Assembly (NCBI GenBank): GCA_963842235.1
Contig: CAWJFT010000001.1
Coordinates: 248,001 to 312,000 of the forward strand
DNA: 64,000 bases
Reading direction: 5' to 3'
Origin: JACDAN01 sp963842235
Lineage (GTDB): Bacteria; Actinomycetota; Thermoleophilia; Gaiellales; Gaiellaceae
Position numbers and translations under genes: made by a program. Below the pieces are notes generated by a model that saw only the letters and a program-made list of their open reading frames with translations, searched no databases and had not been told where the DNA came from. Shown in pieces: positions 33,227 through 41,946 of this stretch. Numbering within the stretch: position 1 is the first letter of the stretch; each line of letters opens with the position of its first letter.

Positions 33227-34342
33227 CTACCGACGGGCGGCCGGGACTGAGCCCGACTCGTCCAAACGTCGGCTGAGCTCCTGCAGTCGGCGCTCGAGCA
33301 CAGCCCGTTCGGCCTCGGCCTCTTCGGCCAGGCTGCTCAACCGCTGGCGCAGCTGCAGCTCGGTCTGTGCGAGCTGGCGCTGGAGCGCTGCGATGAACTC
33401 GTCGCGCTGCCGCTCCAGGCCTGCGGTCACCTGACGTAGCCGCTTGTCCACCCTCTGCGAGCCCGACTCGGCGACCTGCGCCAACCGCTCGGCCAAGACC
33501 GACTCGGCTTCCCGCGCGAACATGTGCACCGCGCGATCGAGCTCGCGGGCGAGCCGGCGAGCCGCGTCTTCCCGAGCGGACTTGACAGCGGCGTCGAACT
33601 GCAGCGCCGCAGCCTCGGCGAAGCGGCCCGCCGCCTGGTTCGTCGACCGCTCGAGGCTATCCATCTGGCGCCGTTCGACGTCCGTGAGGCGAGCCTCGAC
33701 GCGCCGGCCGACGTCCGCCTCCTCGCGCTCGATGCGCTCCGCCATCCGGCGATCGCGCGCTTTGAGCCGTTTGTTCATCTCCTCGACCGAGCGGCGACCC
33801 TCGGCGGCGTGCAGCTCGAGCTCGGACCGAACCGATGCCGCCGCGCCGTCGGCCGAGCGCTGGAGCTCCTCTCGGAGCTTGAGGAGCGCCTCCGCCTGCG
33901 TGGCGCCGGCTTCGTCGATCTTGTCCCGATCGGTCTGGAGCCGGGCCTCGGCCTGCGCGACGAGGACCTGCTGACGCTCCTGGAGCTTCGCGAGCTCGGC
34001 GGTGAGGGACTGCTGCGTGCGCTCGATGTCGTCCGCCCAGCCGGCGAGCCGCTGCTCCACGCGCTGCTGGATCTCCGTCAAGCTCGCGGCGAGCTCGGCG
34101 AGGGCACGCTCCTCGTGCTCCACGACGGCCCGCCTGCGCTCTTCGGCGATGCGCCGCTCCTCCTGCTGGAGCCGTGACACGGAATCGGCCCGCTCACGCG
34201 CCATCAGGCGCTGGATCTCGGCGGCGCTGGCTTGGCTCTCGTCGCGGATCAGCTGCTTGAGCTCGTCTCGTGCCCGGTCGAGCTCCTGTTCCACCTCCGC
34301 CAGGCGCTCGGCCCGTTGACGTCTGCGTCGGAACAGGCGCAT
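33227..34342 (-). CDS. Long coiled-coil protein
   Basis: A 371-residue, almost entirely alpha-helical protein with continuous heptad-like periodicity from about residue 10 to the end, and no glycine-rich or catalytic segment. Composition is dominated by Ala, Arg, Glu, Gln and Leu. The N-terminus is basic (MRLFRRRRQRAERL). There is no membrane segment or signal peptide. Such proteins act as cytoskeletal or DNA- or septum-organising scaffolds; nothing in the sequence tells which. It directly follows (one base apart) the UbiA-like membrane protein gene on the same strand and is the last gene of that transcript. Confidence 0.75.
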   Translation of the reverse strand: MRLFRRRRQRAERLAEVEQELDRARDELKQLIRDESQASAAEIQRLMARERADSVSRLQQEERRIAEERRRAVVEHEERALAELAASLTEIQQRVEQRLAGWADDIERTQQSLTAELAKLQERQQVLVAQAEARLQTDRDKIDEAGATQAEALLKLREELQRSADGAAASVRSELELHAAEGRRSVEEMNKRLKARDRRMAERIEREEADVGRRVEARLTDVERRQMDSLERSTNQAAGRFAEAAALQFDAAVKSAREDAARRLARELDRAVHMFAREAESVLAERLAQVAESGSQRVDKRLRQVTAGLERQRDEFIAALQRQLAQTELQLRQRLSSLAEEAEAERAVLERRLQELSRRLDESGSVPAARR

Positions 34343-34343
34343 C

Positions 34344-35063
34344 TCAGAATCGTAGGACTAGGAGCGCCGCCGCGAGCGAGACCATGGCCGCGGCGAGCAG
34401 GCGCAGCGCCGCCTCGGGCGAGCCGATGAGCGTGTCGGCGGTGATGTCTCGCCGGGTTCCGTCCGCCATTGTCATGACGCCGGTGACCACGTCGACCCGA
34501 CGCCGCACCGTCCTTACCTGGGTCGAGAGCTTCCGCTGCGCGAGGCTCGTGAGGAGGGCGAAAACGGCCGCGAGCACGGCCTCGAGCGTCGTCTTCTCGG
34601 CGACGACGAAATAGCCGGTGAGCAGGGGAAAAGCGCCCCACGCAATGCCGAACCAGAGGTCGGTGTGGAAGAGGCCGCCGAAGAGCTCGAGGTTGTAGGC
34701 GACGACGAGGAATCCGCCGACGGCGACGAAGGGAAGCAGCCAGAGCGTCCAGGCGAGCGCCGCGGCAATGCCGATCGCGACCGCGCCGCCGATCGAGCCC
34801 GCCGCCAGCACGATGAGCGCGCGATCGGAGATGCGCGTGCGCAGCGGACGCCCGTTCAGCTCGTCAAGGGCGTGCGCGCCGATCCCGAGCGCGAGGAAGA
34901 ACGCGGCGAGGGCAGCGAGGAGGCGCCTGCCGGCCGGGTCGGGCGCAAGGGCGGCCCCGATCGCGACGTACGAGAGGTGCCAGGCGGTGTAGGGAAGGTG
35001 GAGCAGCGTCACGTAGTCGCGCCAGCCGCCCGGCGCGAGCGCGTAGAAGGCGGGCCGGCTCAT
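34344..35063 (-). CDS. UbiA-like integral membrane protein (tentative)
   Basis: A 239-residue protein with six to seven hydrophobic helices. The segment AHALDELNGRPLRTRISDRA in the second loop resembles the first Asp-rich motif of UbiA prenyltransferases, but the classical NDxxDxxxD is incomplete and the second Asp-rich motif is not seen. A family of divergent UbiA-like proteins fits, but weakly. The methyltransferase upstream overlaps it by ATGA, and such pairs occur in quinone or lipid biosynthesis. I infer a lipid-modifying membrane enzyme; a non-enzymatic membrane protein is possible. Confidence 0.65.
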   Translation of the reverse strand: MSRPAFYALAPGGWRDYVTLLHLPYTAWHLSYVAIGAALAPDPAGRRLLAALAAFFLALGIGAHALDELNGRPLRTRISDRALIVLAAGSIGGAVAIGIAAALAWTLWLLPFVAVGGFLVVAYNLELFGGLFHTDLWFGIAWGAFPLLTGYFVVAEKTTLEAVLAAVFALLTSLAQRKLSTQVRTVRRRVDVVTGVMTMADGTRRDITADTLIGSPEAALRLLAAAMVSLAAALLVLRF

Positions 35064-35740
35064 ACGCGCCCCCACATGACGACGCCACCGCCGAGGCTCA
35101 GCCGTTTTCTCTGGATCTCCTTGATCTCTGCGCCCGCCCAGAGCTCGCGGAGGTCGTAGCGGGCGTGGAAGTCGCGAATGCTCGGGCCCAGGAACGATCC
35201 GACCTGACGCCAGCCGGGCGAGATCAGCGCTCCGAGCAGCGGGAGGCCGGCCCGAACGTAGAGCTCCCACGCGGGCCGAGCGAGCCCCCGCGGCAACCCG
35301 AACTCGAGCATCGCGATGGTGCCGCCCGGCCGGACCACCCGAGCGAGCTCCTGCATCGTCTCTGCCGGATCGGCGACGTACCGGAGCAGGTACGTGAAGG
35401 TGAGAGCCGCAAAGGATGCGTCTTCGAAGGGCAGGCGCTCCGCGTTCCCGTGGGCGAGCTCGATGCGGCCCTCGAGCCCGGCCGCCTCGACTCGCCGCCG
35501 CCCGGCCCCCAGCATCTCCGCGCTCTGGTCGAGCCCGATCACATGGCAACCCGTGCGGCGGGTGAGCTCGATCGCAACGGCGGCTGTGCCCGTTGCGACG
35601 TCCAAGACGGTGTCCTCAGGGCCGACCTCCACGCGCGAGACGAGGAAGCGTCGCCAGCGCGGATCCTGGCCGAAGGACAGAAGGCGCGCGTAGCGGTCGT
35701 ACGTCGGTCCGAGCGGCGAGAACAGCTCGACTGCGTCCAC
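35060..35740 (-). CDS. UbiE/MenG-like methyltransferase
   Basis: A 226-residue class I methyltransferase with the UbiE/COQ5 pattern: an N-terminal DAVELFSPLGPTYDRYARLL, motif I VLDVATGTAAVAIELTRR, strand-2 VIGLDQSAEML and NAERLPFEDASFAALTFTYL, then LARVVRPGGTIAMLEFGLPR. The conserved LLRYVADP and FLGPSIRDFHARY parts fit demethylmenaquinone methyltransferase relatives. GTG 35740 yields the expected start. It overlaps the next membrane protein by ATGA. A menaquinone or related lipid substrate is likely, but no other men gene is here, so this stays tentative. Confidence 0.78.
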   Translation of the reverse strand: MDAVELFSPLGPTYDRYARLLSFGQDPRWRRFLVSRVEVGPEDTVLDVATGTAAVAIELTRRTGCHVIGLDQSAEMLGAGRRRVEAAGLEGRIELAHGNAERLPFEDASFAALTFTYLLRYVADPAETMQELARVVRPGGTIAMLEFGLPRGLARPAWELYVRAGLPLLGALISPGWRQVGSFLGPSIRDFHARYDLRELWAGAEIKEIQRKRLSLGGGVVMWGRV

Positions 35741-35763
35741 GGGGCCGAGTCTATGGTTGTCCG

Positions 35764-36315
35764 GTGGCGCTGCACGACGATCTCGAGCGGATCGCGCGCG
35801 CGGCGGCGACCTTCGTGGGAGCTGGGGAGGAGCTGGCGGGGATCCTCGCCGCGGAGCCGCCCGGGCGCGACCGCGGCTACCTCTGCGCCTTCGCATCCGC
35901 CGAGGGCCTCACCTGGCTCGTGCTCGACGATCGCGGCGAGCCGGTGACGGACCTCGAGTGGGTCCGTCAGGTCGTGACGCTGGTCGCGCTCTCCGAGCTC
36001 GCCGAGGAGAGCGCTGGCGGCGGCGAGCTCGACGAGCTGCGCTCGCGCCTCGTGGCGCTGCGGCTGACCGAGAATCCGCCGGGGATCGACGAGGCCGAGG
36101 AGGCGGTCGACGCGTTGCAGCGAGCCCTCGGCGCGCCGCCGCGCCTGGCGACCGCCGACTACCTGGACGAGGTCGGGGCCGCGACGAAGCGGCTGGAGGC
36201 GACGCTGGGCGAGGCAGCGTCATCCCCGTTTGCCGAGGCCATGAAGCAGAGCTCCGAGTCAGTGGACGCTCTCACGCGCGACGTCGAGTCGCACTACAAG
36301 GCGGACCTGCGGTGA
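35764..36315 (+). CDS. Hypothetical protein
   Basis: A 183-residue acidic protein. The N-terminal third is helical (DDLERIARAAATFVGAGEEL), the middle has a beta-like stretch (GYLCAFASAEGLTWLVLDDR), and the C-terminus is helical (YLDEVGAATKRLEATLGEAA). No signal peptide, membrane segment or catalytic motif is seen, and I know no named family. GTG 35764 is divergent from the methyltransferase start by only 23 bp, so the two promoters must overlap. The next two plus-strand genes follow within 35 bp each, which suggests one transcript of three genes ending with proline dehydrogenase. Confidence 0.65.
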   Translation: MALHDDLERIARAAATFVGAGEELAGILAAEPPGRDRGYLCAFASAEGLTWLVLDDRGEPVTDLEWVRQVVTLVALSELAEESAGGGELDELRSRLVALRLTENPPGIDEAEEAVDALQRALGAPPRLATADYLDEVGAATKRLEATLGEAASSPFAEAMKQSSESVDALTRDVESHYKADLR

Positions 36316-36349
36316 CGGGAGCTTGCGCGGAGCGCGTATCGTGGAGGCC

Positions 36350-36640
36350 ATGGAAGGCAGCTTTGGTTTCCCCATGGGAGGCGACCCCGAGGACCTGATG
36401 CGCGGTCTCCGCGAGTTCGCGGAGCGGCAGGCCGAATCCGTTGCCGAGGCTCAGCGAGAGCAGTTCGCGACGCTGACCTTGAACACGGCCGTCCAGTTGA
36501 CGGCGGCGGCCCTGTCGCAGGTGAACGTAGACGGCGGCGCGGACGAGCAGGCGATCGCCCTCCGCGACGCGATGCGCGTCCTCTTCCCCGAGGCGGTGGC
36601 GCTCGTTTCGGCCGCTCGCCAGGGGTTTATGCGCGAGTAG
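36350..36640 (+). CDS. Small helical protein of unknown function
   Basis: A 96-residue protein, mostly helical, beginning MEGSFGFPMGGDPEDLMRGL and ending ALRDAMRVLFPEAVALVSAA. The glycine/methionine-rich start is unusual, and the helices carry little charge, as in a small bundle. No motif recognised. GGAGG lies close upstream of ATG 36350. It sits between two genes on the same strand with short spacing and ends 13 bp before the proline dehydrogenase start, so co-transcription is likely. Confidence 0.6.
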   Translation: MEGSFGFPMGGDPEDLMRGLREFAERQAESVAEAQREQFATLTLNTAVQLTAAALSQVNVDGGADEQAIALRDAMRVLFPEAVALVSAARQGFMRE

Positions 36641-36653
36641 ACTCCGCCCGCCC

Positions 36654-37577
36654 GTGGCCCTGCTGGATCGCGCCATCGTCAGCGCCCTGCCGGCCGTCCC
36701 CAAGCCGATCGTCCGCCGGATCTCGCAGCGCTACATCGCCGGAGAGCGGATCGAGGACGCCTGTCGCGTCGTCAAAGGCCTGAACGAGCAGGCAAAGATG
36801 GCGACGATCGACGTTCTCGGCGAGGAGATCACCACGCCCGAGGAGGCACGGCACATCGCGTACTCCTACGACGACGTCTTCCGCGCGATCGACGAGCTGG
36901 GCCTGGACTCGAACGTCAGCGTGAAGCTGACGGGCCTCGGGCTGAAGCTGGGGCGCGACGTCTGCAAGCGCAACCTCGAGGGGACCGTCCGAGGGGCGGC
37001 CGAGCGCGGCAACTTCGTCCGGATCGACATGGAGGACTCGAGCTGCACGGACGACACGCTCGCCCTCTACCGCGAGCTGCGCGAGGAGGGCCTCGACAAC
37101 GTCGGGATCGTGCTCCAGGCCCGCCTACGGCGGACGCTCGACGACATCGCGTCGCTCGCCGACCTGAGGCCGAACGTGCGGCTCTGCAAGGGGATCTATG
37201 TCGAGCCCTTCAAGGTCGCTTACCACGACTTCGACCAGATCCGGAAGAACTTCGTGGACGCGCTGGCAGACCTGCTCGAGGGCGGCTCCTACGTCGGAAT
37301 CGCGACGCACGACGAGTGGCTGCTGACCGAAGCAGCGCGGCTCGTCCGCGAGGCGGGCCGGGCCCGGGAGGAGTACGAGTTCCAGATGCTCCTCGGCGTC
37401 CGCGAGGCGCGCGGCGACCGGCTCGTGGAGGAAGGTCACCGCCTGCGGATCTACGTCCCCTACGGCGAGCAGTGGTACGCCTACTCGCTCCGGCGGCTGC
37501 AGGAGAACCCGAAGATCGCCGGCTACATCGCGGCCGACACGCTCGGCCGCCTGTTCCCGGGGCGAAACGGGCGCTAG
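36654..37577 (+). CDS. Proline dehydrogenase
   Basis: A 307-residue flavin enzyme that oxidises proline to pyrroline-5-carboxylate, the first step of proline catabolism. It has the single-domain (not PutA fusion) form. Diagnostic segments: VSVKLTGLGLKLGRDVCKRN, NFVRIDMEDSSCTDDTLALY, GIVLQARLRRTLDDI, VRLCKGIYVEP and FQMLLGV followed by HRLRIYVPYGEQWYAYSLRR, in which the last arginines contact the proline carboxylate. GTG 36654 gives the usual start. The partner P5C dehydrogenase is not in the window. The gene ends overlapping the convergent DUF6458-like gene by four bases. Confidence 0.9.
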   Translation: MALLDRAIVSALPAVPKPIVRRISQRYIAGERIEDACRVVKGLNEQAKMATIDVLGEEITTPEEARHIAYSYDDVFRAIDELGLDSNVSVKLTGLGLKLGRDVCKRNLEGTVRGAAERGNFVRIDMEDSSCTDDTLALYRELREEGLDNVGIVLQARLRRTLDDIASLADLRPNVRLCKGIYVEPFKVAYHDFDQIRKNFVDALADLLEGGSYVGIATHDEWLLTEAARLVREAGRAREEYEFQMLLGVREARGDRLVEEGHRLRIYVPYGEQWYAYSLRRLQENPKIAGYIAADTLGRLFPGRNGR

Positions 37578-37882
37578 GGAGGCGGCGGCGGGCCGCCCGG
37601 TGGTGGGGCCGCTTCCTCCTCTTCGACGCGGGTGACGCGCCGGCCGCGGTCCGCGTACGGATCCGAGCCGGGCGGGCCTTCGACGTAGCTTCTGCGGCTG
37701 ACCCGGGCCCCGGGACCCCACCAGGTGCGCCAAAACATGAGGCTGAGCAGGAACCCGACGAAGCCGACGATCATCAGGATCACCCCTACCGCATCGACGT
37801 TGAAATCGGTCGAGTCGGCGTTCACGCCCCAAATGAGGATCGCGCCGACGGCAATCACGATCAGGCTGAGAACGAGCCCCAT
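37574..37882 (-). CDS. DUF6458-like small membrane protein
   Basis: A 102-residue protein with two transmembrane helices (GLVLSLIVIAVGAILIWGV and VGVILMIVGFVGFLLSLMFW) joined by the short DSTDFNVDA loop, followed by a proline/glycine-rich cytoplasmic tail. The two-helix pattern and the VDAVGVILMIVG segment match DUF6458, a widespread actinobacterial family of unknown role. ATG 37882 is chosen because GGAGG lies five bases upstream; GTG 37888 would add two residues. It overlaps the proline dehydrogenase stop. Confidence 0.75.
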   Translation of the reverse strand: MGLVLSLIVIAVGAILIWGVNADSTDFNVDAVGVILMIVGFVGFLLSLMFWRTWWGPGARVSRRSYVEGPPGSDPYADRGRRVTRVEEEEAAPPPGGPPPPP

Positions 37883-37923
37883 GGCCACCTCCGCTCGGAT
37901 TCAGGAGCATACTTGCGCCCTCA

Positions 37924-39085
37924 ATGGAAACGCCCGACCCCAACGAACGGTTTCGCGAGCGTCGGCGCAAGTCGCGAAGGCAGAAGCGGATTCGGCGGAC
38001 GACCGGAGCGATCGCGATCCTCGTGGCGGGCGGGGCGGTCGCGGCGGGAGCCCGTGGGCTCGACTCCGGTGGGGAGCCGAAGACCAAGCCTGCCGCTGCG
38101 AAGAAGAAACCGCAGCGCCCTGAGCGGCCGGCTCCACCTGCCGAGATCCGTGGGGTCCACGTCACGATGGCCTTGGCCTCGCTTCCCGGGAAGCTCGACG
38201 AGTACACGAAGACCCTCGGCCTGAACACGATCGAGATGGACGTCAAGGACGAGAACGGCGAGGTCGCCTACTACCACCTGGCCCCGCGGCTCGCTCGGCA
38301 AATCGGCTCGGCCAAGCGGTATTACGACCCCCGGGAGGCGGCAAAACGCCTGCACGAGCAGGGGATCTACGTGATCGGACGCGTCGTCTGCTTCGAGGAT
38401 CCGATCCTCTCCGAGAAGCGGCCTGACTTCGCGATCAGGACGACCGGCGGCGGGGTCTGGCGAAACGACGCCGGCCTCGGATGGACGAATCCCTACGACA
38501 AGCGCGTGTGGGACTACAACCTCGCCGTGGCGCAATCGGCGGTGCGGGCCGGATTCGACGAGATCCAGTTCGACTACGTCCGCTTCCCGAGCGACGGGGA
38601 CATCGAGTCGGCGGTGTTCGCGGGCCGGAGGCCCGAGGCGATGTCGGCGACGATCGCGCGATTCGTCCACTACGCCGCCAAGTCGGCTTCGGCCTCTTGG
38701 CGCGCGCGTGTCGGTCGACGTCTTCGGGCTGTCCGCCACGCGTAACCTGGGGATCGGCCAGTCACCAAGGCGGCTGGCGCGCATCGTGGACGCGATCTAT
38801 CCGATGACGTATCCCTCCCATTACGGCTCGGGCGAATACGGTCTGGCCGACCCGAGTGCGACTCCCGGCCGCACGGTTGGCCGATCGCTGCGAGACTTCC
38901 GCCGGCAAATGCGCGGGAGGAAGGCAAAGCTCATTCCCTGGCTCGAGGATTTCACCCTCGACGGAACGACCACGCTCCAGAAGGTGCAGGAGCAGATTCG
39001 GGCGGCGCGTCGCTGGAAGACAGCCGGCTTCCTGCTGTGGAATCCGTCCGGCGTCTACACCACGAGAGCACTGACCGCCCGGTGA
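37924..39085 (+). pseudogene. DUF4015-like putative glycoside hydrolase, frameshifted
   Basis: The first frame (ATG 37924) starts with a basic tail and one membrane helix (TGAIAILVAGGAVAAGARGL), a Pro/Lys linker, then a TIM-barrel-like domain: IRGVHVTMALASLPGKLDEY, NTIEMDVKDENGEVAYYHLA and GFDEIQFDYVRFPSDG, which carries candidate catalytic acids. The frame breaks near 38698-38710 in a GCGCGCG run; the other frame continues SVDVFGLSATRNLGIGQSPR and YPMTYPSHYGSGEYGLADPS to 39085. The pattern matches the DUF4015 (GHL13-like) family, which may cleave surface polysaccharides. Repaired length would be about 387 residues. The break may be an error; the next gene starts with a GTGA overlap. Confidence 0.8.
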
Positions 39086-40593
39086 GCGAGCAGCGCATGA
39101 CCGAGCTGCGGGAGCGGCTCGGCGTTCTCCACGACCTGCACCGCGCCGGGTGGCTGCTCGGCTGGGATCAGCACACGATGATGCCGCCGGCCGGGACCCC
39201 GGCTCGTTCGGAGCAGATTGCGACCGTCGATCGGCTGGCGCACGAGCTCTTCGTCTCCGACGAAATGGGCGAGCTGCTGGATTCACTCGGGGAGTACGAG
39301 CGCGGCCTGGATCCCGAATCGGTCGATGCGGCACTGCTCCGGGTCACGCGGCGGGACTGGGAGAAGGCGCGCCGGGTTCCGCCGGAGCTGCGGGCGGAGA
39401 TCACGCGCGCGGAGGTGCTTGGCGTCCCCGCCTGGGCCGAGGCGCGCAAGAACGCCGACTACGCTGCGTTTCTCCCGTACCTGCGCAAGAACCTCGAGCT
39501 GAAGCTCCAGTACATCGAGTGCTTTGCCGACTCCGGGAAGGCGCCGTACGACGTGCTGTTGGACGACTACCAGGAGGATGCGCGCAGCGAGGACATCACG
39601 GCCGTCTTCGCGCGGTTGAAGGAGGAGCTGATCCCGCTGATCCGGGAGGTGGCCGGCGCGGAGCAGGTGGACGACAGCTTCGCCCACGGGCACTTCCCCG
39701 TCGAGAAGCAGGAGCTCTTCGCGCGCGAGATTCTCGAACCGCTCGGCTACTCGTCGGAGGCCTGGCGGCTCGATCCGACGGTGCATCCGTTTGCGACGTC
39801 GATCGCGCTCGACGACATCCGGCTGACGACGAGGTACTCGGAGGCCGACCTCGAGTCGATCTTCCACACGACCCACGAGTTCGGGCACGGGATCTACGAG
39901 TTCAGCATGGATCACGAGCTCGACCGGACGCCGCTCGTCGAGTTGAACTCGATGGTGCTCCACGAGTCGCAGAGCCGGCTCTGGGAGAACCTCGTTTGCC
40001 GCAGCAGGCCGTTCTGGCGGCACTTCTTCCCGAAGCTGCAGGAACTCTTCCCGCAGCAGCTCGGCGGGGTCACCGATGAGGCGTGGTGGAGGGTCGTGAA
40101 CCGTGTCGAGCCGTCGCTCATCCGGGTCGAGGCCGACGAGATCACCTACGGCATGCACATCATCCTGCGCTACGAGCTCGAGCAGGAGCTGATCTCCGGG
40201 CGGCTGGCTCTGGAGGATCTTCCGGAGGCGTGGAACGCGAAGATGAAGGAGTACCTCGGCGTCGACGTGCCGGACGACGCCAAGGGTGTCCTGCAGGACG
40301 TGCACTGGTCTGGCGGTTCTTTCGGCTACTTCCCCACGTACCTGCTCGGGACGATCGCCTCGGTGCAGATCTGGGAGACGGCACGTGACGATCTCACGGA
40401 TCTGGACGCGCAGATGGAGTCAGGGGAGTTCGGCCCGCTGCGGGAGTGGCTGCAGGAGAAGCTGTATCGCTGGGGCCGGCGGTGGCCTCCGGATGAGATG
40501 CTGCGGCGTGTGGTCGGCGGCCCGCTCGACGCGGAGCCGTACCTTCGCTACCTCAAGGCGAAGGTTGCAGAGATCTACGGCGTCCGGGTCTGA
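39082..40593 (+). CDS. M32-family metallocarboxypeptidase
   Basis: A 503-residue zinc carboxypeptidase of family M32 (Taq/Pfu type), which removes single C-terminal residues from peptides. The HEFGH zinc motif is at residues 265-269, and the third ligand region reads ELNSMVLHESQSRLWENLV. The rest of the family pattern is present: DWEKARRVPPELRAEITRAE, DVHWSGGSFGYFPTYLLGTI and RWPPDEMLRRVVG. It is a cytoplasmic, all-helical protein of normal length. GTG 39082 overlaps the previous gene's TGA (GTGA), which fixes the start and indicates coupling with the preceding hydrolase. Confidence 0.92.
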   Translation: MSEQRMTELRERLGVLHDLHRAGWLLGWDQHTMMPPAGTPARSEQIATVDRLAHELFVSDEMGELLDSLGEYERGLDPESVDAALLRVTRRDWEKARRVPPELRAEITRAEVLGVPAWAEARKNADYAAFLPYLRKNLELKLQYIECFADSGKAPYDVLLDDYQEDARSEDITAVFARLKEELIPLIREVAGAEQVDDSFAHGHFPVEKQELFAREILEPLGYSSEAWRLDPTVHPFATSIALDDIRLTTRYSEADLESIFHTTHEFGHGIYEFSMDHELDRTPLVELNSMVLHESQSRLWENLVCRSRPFWRHFFPKLQELFPQQLGGVTDEAWWRVVNRVEPSLIRVEADEITYGMHIILRYELEQELISGRLALEDLPEAWNAKMKEYLGVDVPDDAKGVLQDVHWSGGSFGYFPTYLLGTIASVQIWETARDDLTDLDAQMESGEFGPLREWLQEKLYRWGRRWPPDEMLRRVVGGPLDAEPYLRYLKAKVAEIYGVRV

Positions 40594-40613
40594 GCCCCGG
40601 CTTCGGGTCGCGC

Positions 40614-40901
40614 TCAGGCTCGACGGTTCGCGGCCAGCGCTTGGCGGGCGACGTCGACGATCAGGTCGGTGTGCTGCGTTTCCACCATCACCCAGTCGGA
40701 CGTTCGAGTTCGACGCAACGCGCGCTCGTCGTCCAGCCGGCTGATCAGCTTGCCCGTCAGCCGCACCTCGATCCACCGATCGCCATGGAAGTGGGCGAAC
40801 TCGCGCCCGTCGATCCAGAACGCAGGCTCGCCGTTGAACTGCGACGCCCGCTCCTCCACGTCCGGCAGCTTCCGCAGTTGCTCCAACAGCTGTGCGGTCA
40901 C
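40614..40901 (-). CDS. DUF5519-like small protein
   Basis: A 95-residue protein with an alpha-beta pattern: a helical start (TAQLLEQLRKLPDVEERASQ), then short strands around GEPAFWIDGREFAHFHGDRW, IEVRLTGKLISRLDDERALR and SDWVMVETQHTDLIVD. The segments fit the luciferase-like or DUF5519 'YjbR-like' small-domain class, with a possible ligand pocket, but no enzymatic residues are obvious. GTG 40901 overlaps the FabL-like stop (GTGA), so the two are co-translated. Its role beside FabL is unknown. Confidence 0.6.
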   Translation of the reverse strand: MTAQLLEQLRKLPDVEERASQFNGEPAFWIDGREFAHFHGDRWIEVRLTGKLISRLDDERALRRTRTSDWVMVETQHTDLIVDVARQALAANRRA

Positions 40902-41635
40902 GCTAGCAGCGACCAGCCGCCGTCGACGATCAGCGTCTGTCCGCGGATCATCTCCGCCCCGGGCGAGCAGAGGAAGATCACCGCGTCTGCGAGGTCGCGC
41001 GGCTCGACCATCCGGCCGGCCGGTGTCCGTGTCTGGGCCATCGTGAGCATCTCCTCGCGGTTCGGGAAATGGTCGAGTGCTCCGGTCTCGACCACCCCGG
41101 CGGAGACGGCGTTCACGCGTACGCCCCGCGGGGCGAGCTCCACCGCGAGATAGCGAACGAGCGCCTCGAGCGCGGCCTTCGACGTCCCGACGAGCACGTA
41201 GTTCTCCATCACGCGAATCGAGCCGAGGCTCGAGAGCGCCACGATGGACGATCCGGCGGGCATCGACGGCGCAGCGGCCCGCGTCAGCGAGAGCAACGCG
41301 CGCGCGTTCGCGTTCATCGTCCAGTCCCAGTGCTTGTCCTCCGTCTCGAGCGCCGACCGAATGACGCCAGTTGCCGCGCTGTGGACGAGCACGTTCCACG
41401 GACCGGACTCCGACACCTCGCCGAGCAGTCGCTCGGATGCCACGTTCCCCCGCAACAGCACAGGCTCAGCCCCCGCCGACCGCAGCTCGTCCGCGGTTTC
41501 CTCCGCGGCACGATCGTTCCGCAAATAGCCGATCCCTATCCGGGCAGCACCGAGCTCGGCGAAACGGAGCGCGATTGCCTTCCCGATCCCGCGCGAGCCG
41601 CCGGTGACGAGCACCGACGCGCCCTGGAACTCCAT
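40898..41635 (-). CDS. fabL: FabL-type enoyl-[acyl-carrier-protein] reductase
   Basis: A 245-residue SDR enzyme matching enoyl-ACP reductase III (FabL) of Bacillus, which reduces the double bond in the last step of fatty acid elongation using NADPH. The nucleotide motif is TGGSRGIG (11-18). The catalytic pair is Tyr146-x6-Lys153 (YVLVGTSK), the enoyl-reductase spacing rather than the YxxxK of ordinary SDRs. Near-identical FabL hallmarks include KHWDWTMN, SSLGSIRVMENY, HFPNREEML and ADMIRGQTLIVDGG-type ending. ATG 41635 starts the conserved N-terminus. It is co-transcribed with 41635-41916. FabL enzymes are known for low triclosan sensitivity. Confidence 0.9.
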   Translation of the reverse strand: MEFQGASVLVTGGSRGIGKAIALRFAELGAARIGIGYLRNDRAAEETADELRSAGAEPVLLRGNVASERLLGEVSESGPWNVLVHSAATGVIRSALETEDKHWDWTMNANARALLSLTRAAAPSMPAGSSIVALSSLGSIRVMENYVLVGTSKAALEALVRYLAVELAPRGVRVNAVSAGVVETGALDHFPNREEMLTMAQTRTPAGRMVEPRDLADAVIFLCSPGAEMIRGQTLIVDGGWSLLA

Positions 41636-41916
41636 TAGCGGCGTGGGAGCGGGTTGCTCGCCGGCGCGGAGCTCGGGATCTTGTCCCACCCGACACCCTT
41701 GTCGCGCGGCTCGGGCGGCAGATCCTCCGCCTTCGTGGAGGCGTGGCCGAGCCGGTCGAGGAGCTCCATCTTCTCCTCGCCGTAGCGGCGGACCGGATGA
41801 TCCTCCTGGAGGTCTTGGATCAGCTCGCGGACCCGCGCGCGGAGCTGGTAGGCGAAGTGCGGCGTCGCCGGCCCGACGAGCGCATCGATGTCGTCCTTAG
41901 TCGGCTCTCGCTCCAC
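41635..41916 (-). CDS. Small hypothetical protein upstream of fabL
   Basis: A 93-residue protein beginning MEREPTKDDIDALVGPATPH and continuing FAYQLRARVRELIQDLQEDH, helical and charged, with a proline-rich C-terminal tail. No domain recognised; the N-terminal half resembles short actinobacterial proteins of unknown function. GTG 41916 starts it. It heads the minus-strand operon with fabL and the small protein after it, sharing one base at the stop/start. Its promoter would lie in the dyad-rich region at 41917-42112. Confidence 0.6.
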   Translation of the reverse strand: MEREPTKDDIDALVGPATPHFAYQLRARVRELIQDLQEDHPVRRYGEEKMELLDRLGHASTKAEDLPPEPRDKGVGWDKIPSSAPASNPLPRR

Positions 41917-41946
41917 GGCGCGAAACCTACCGCCTCTTCTGGAGCT

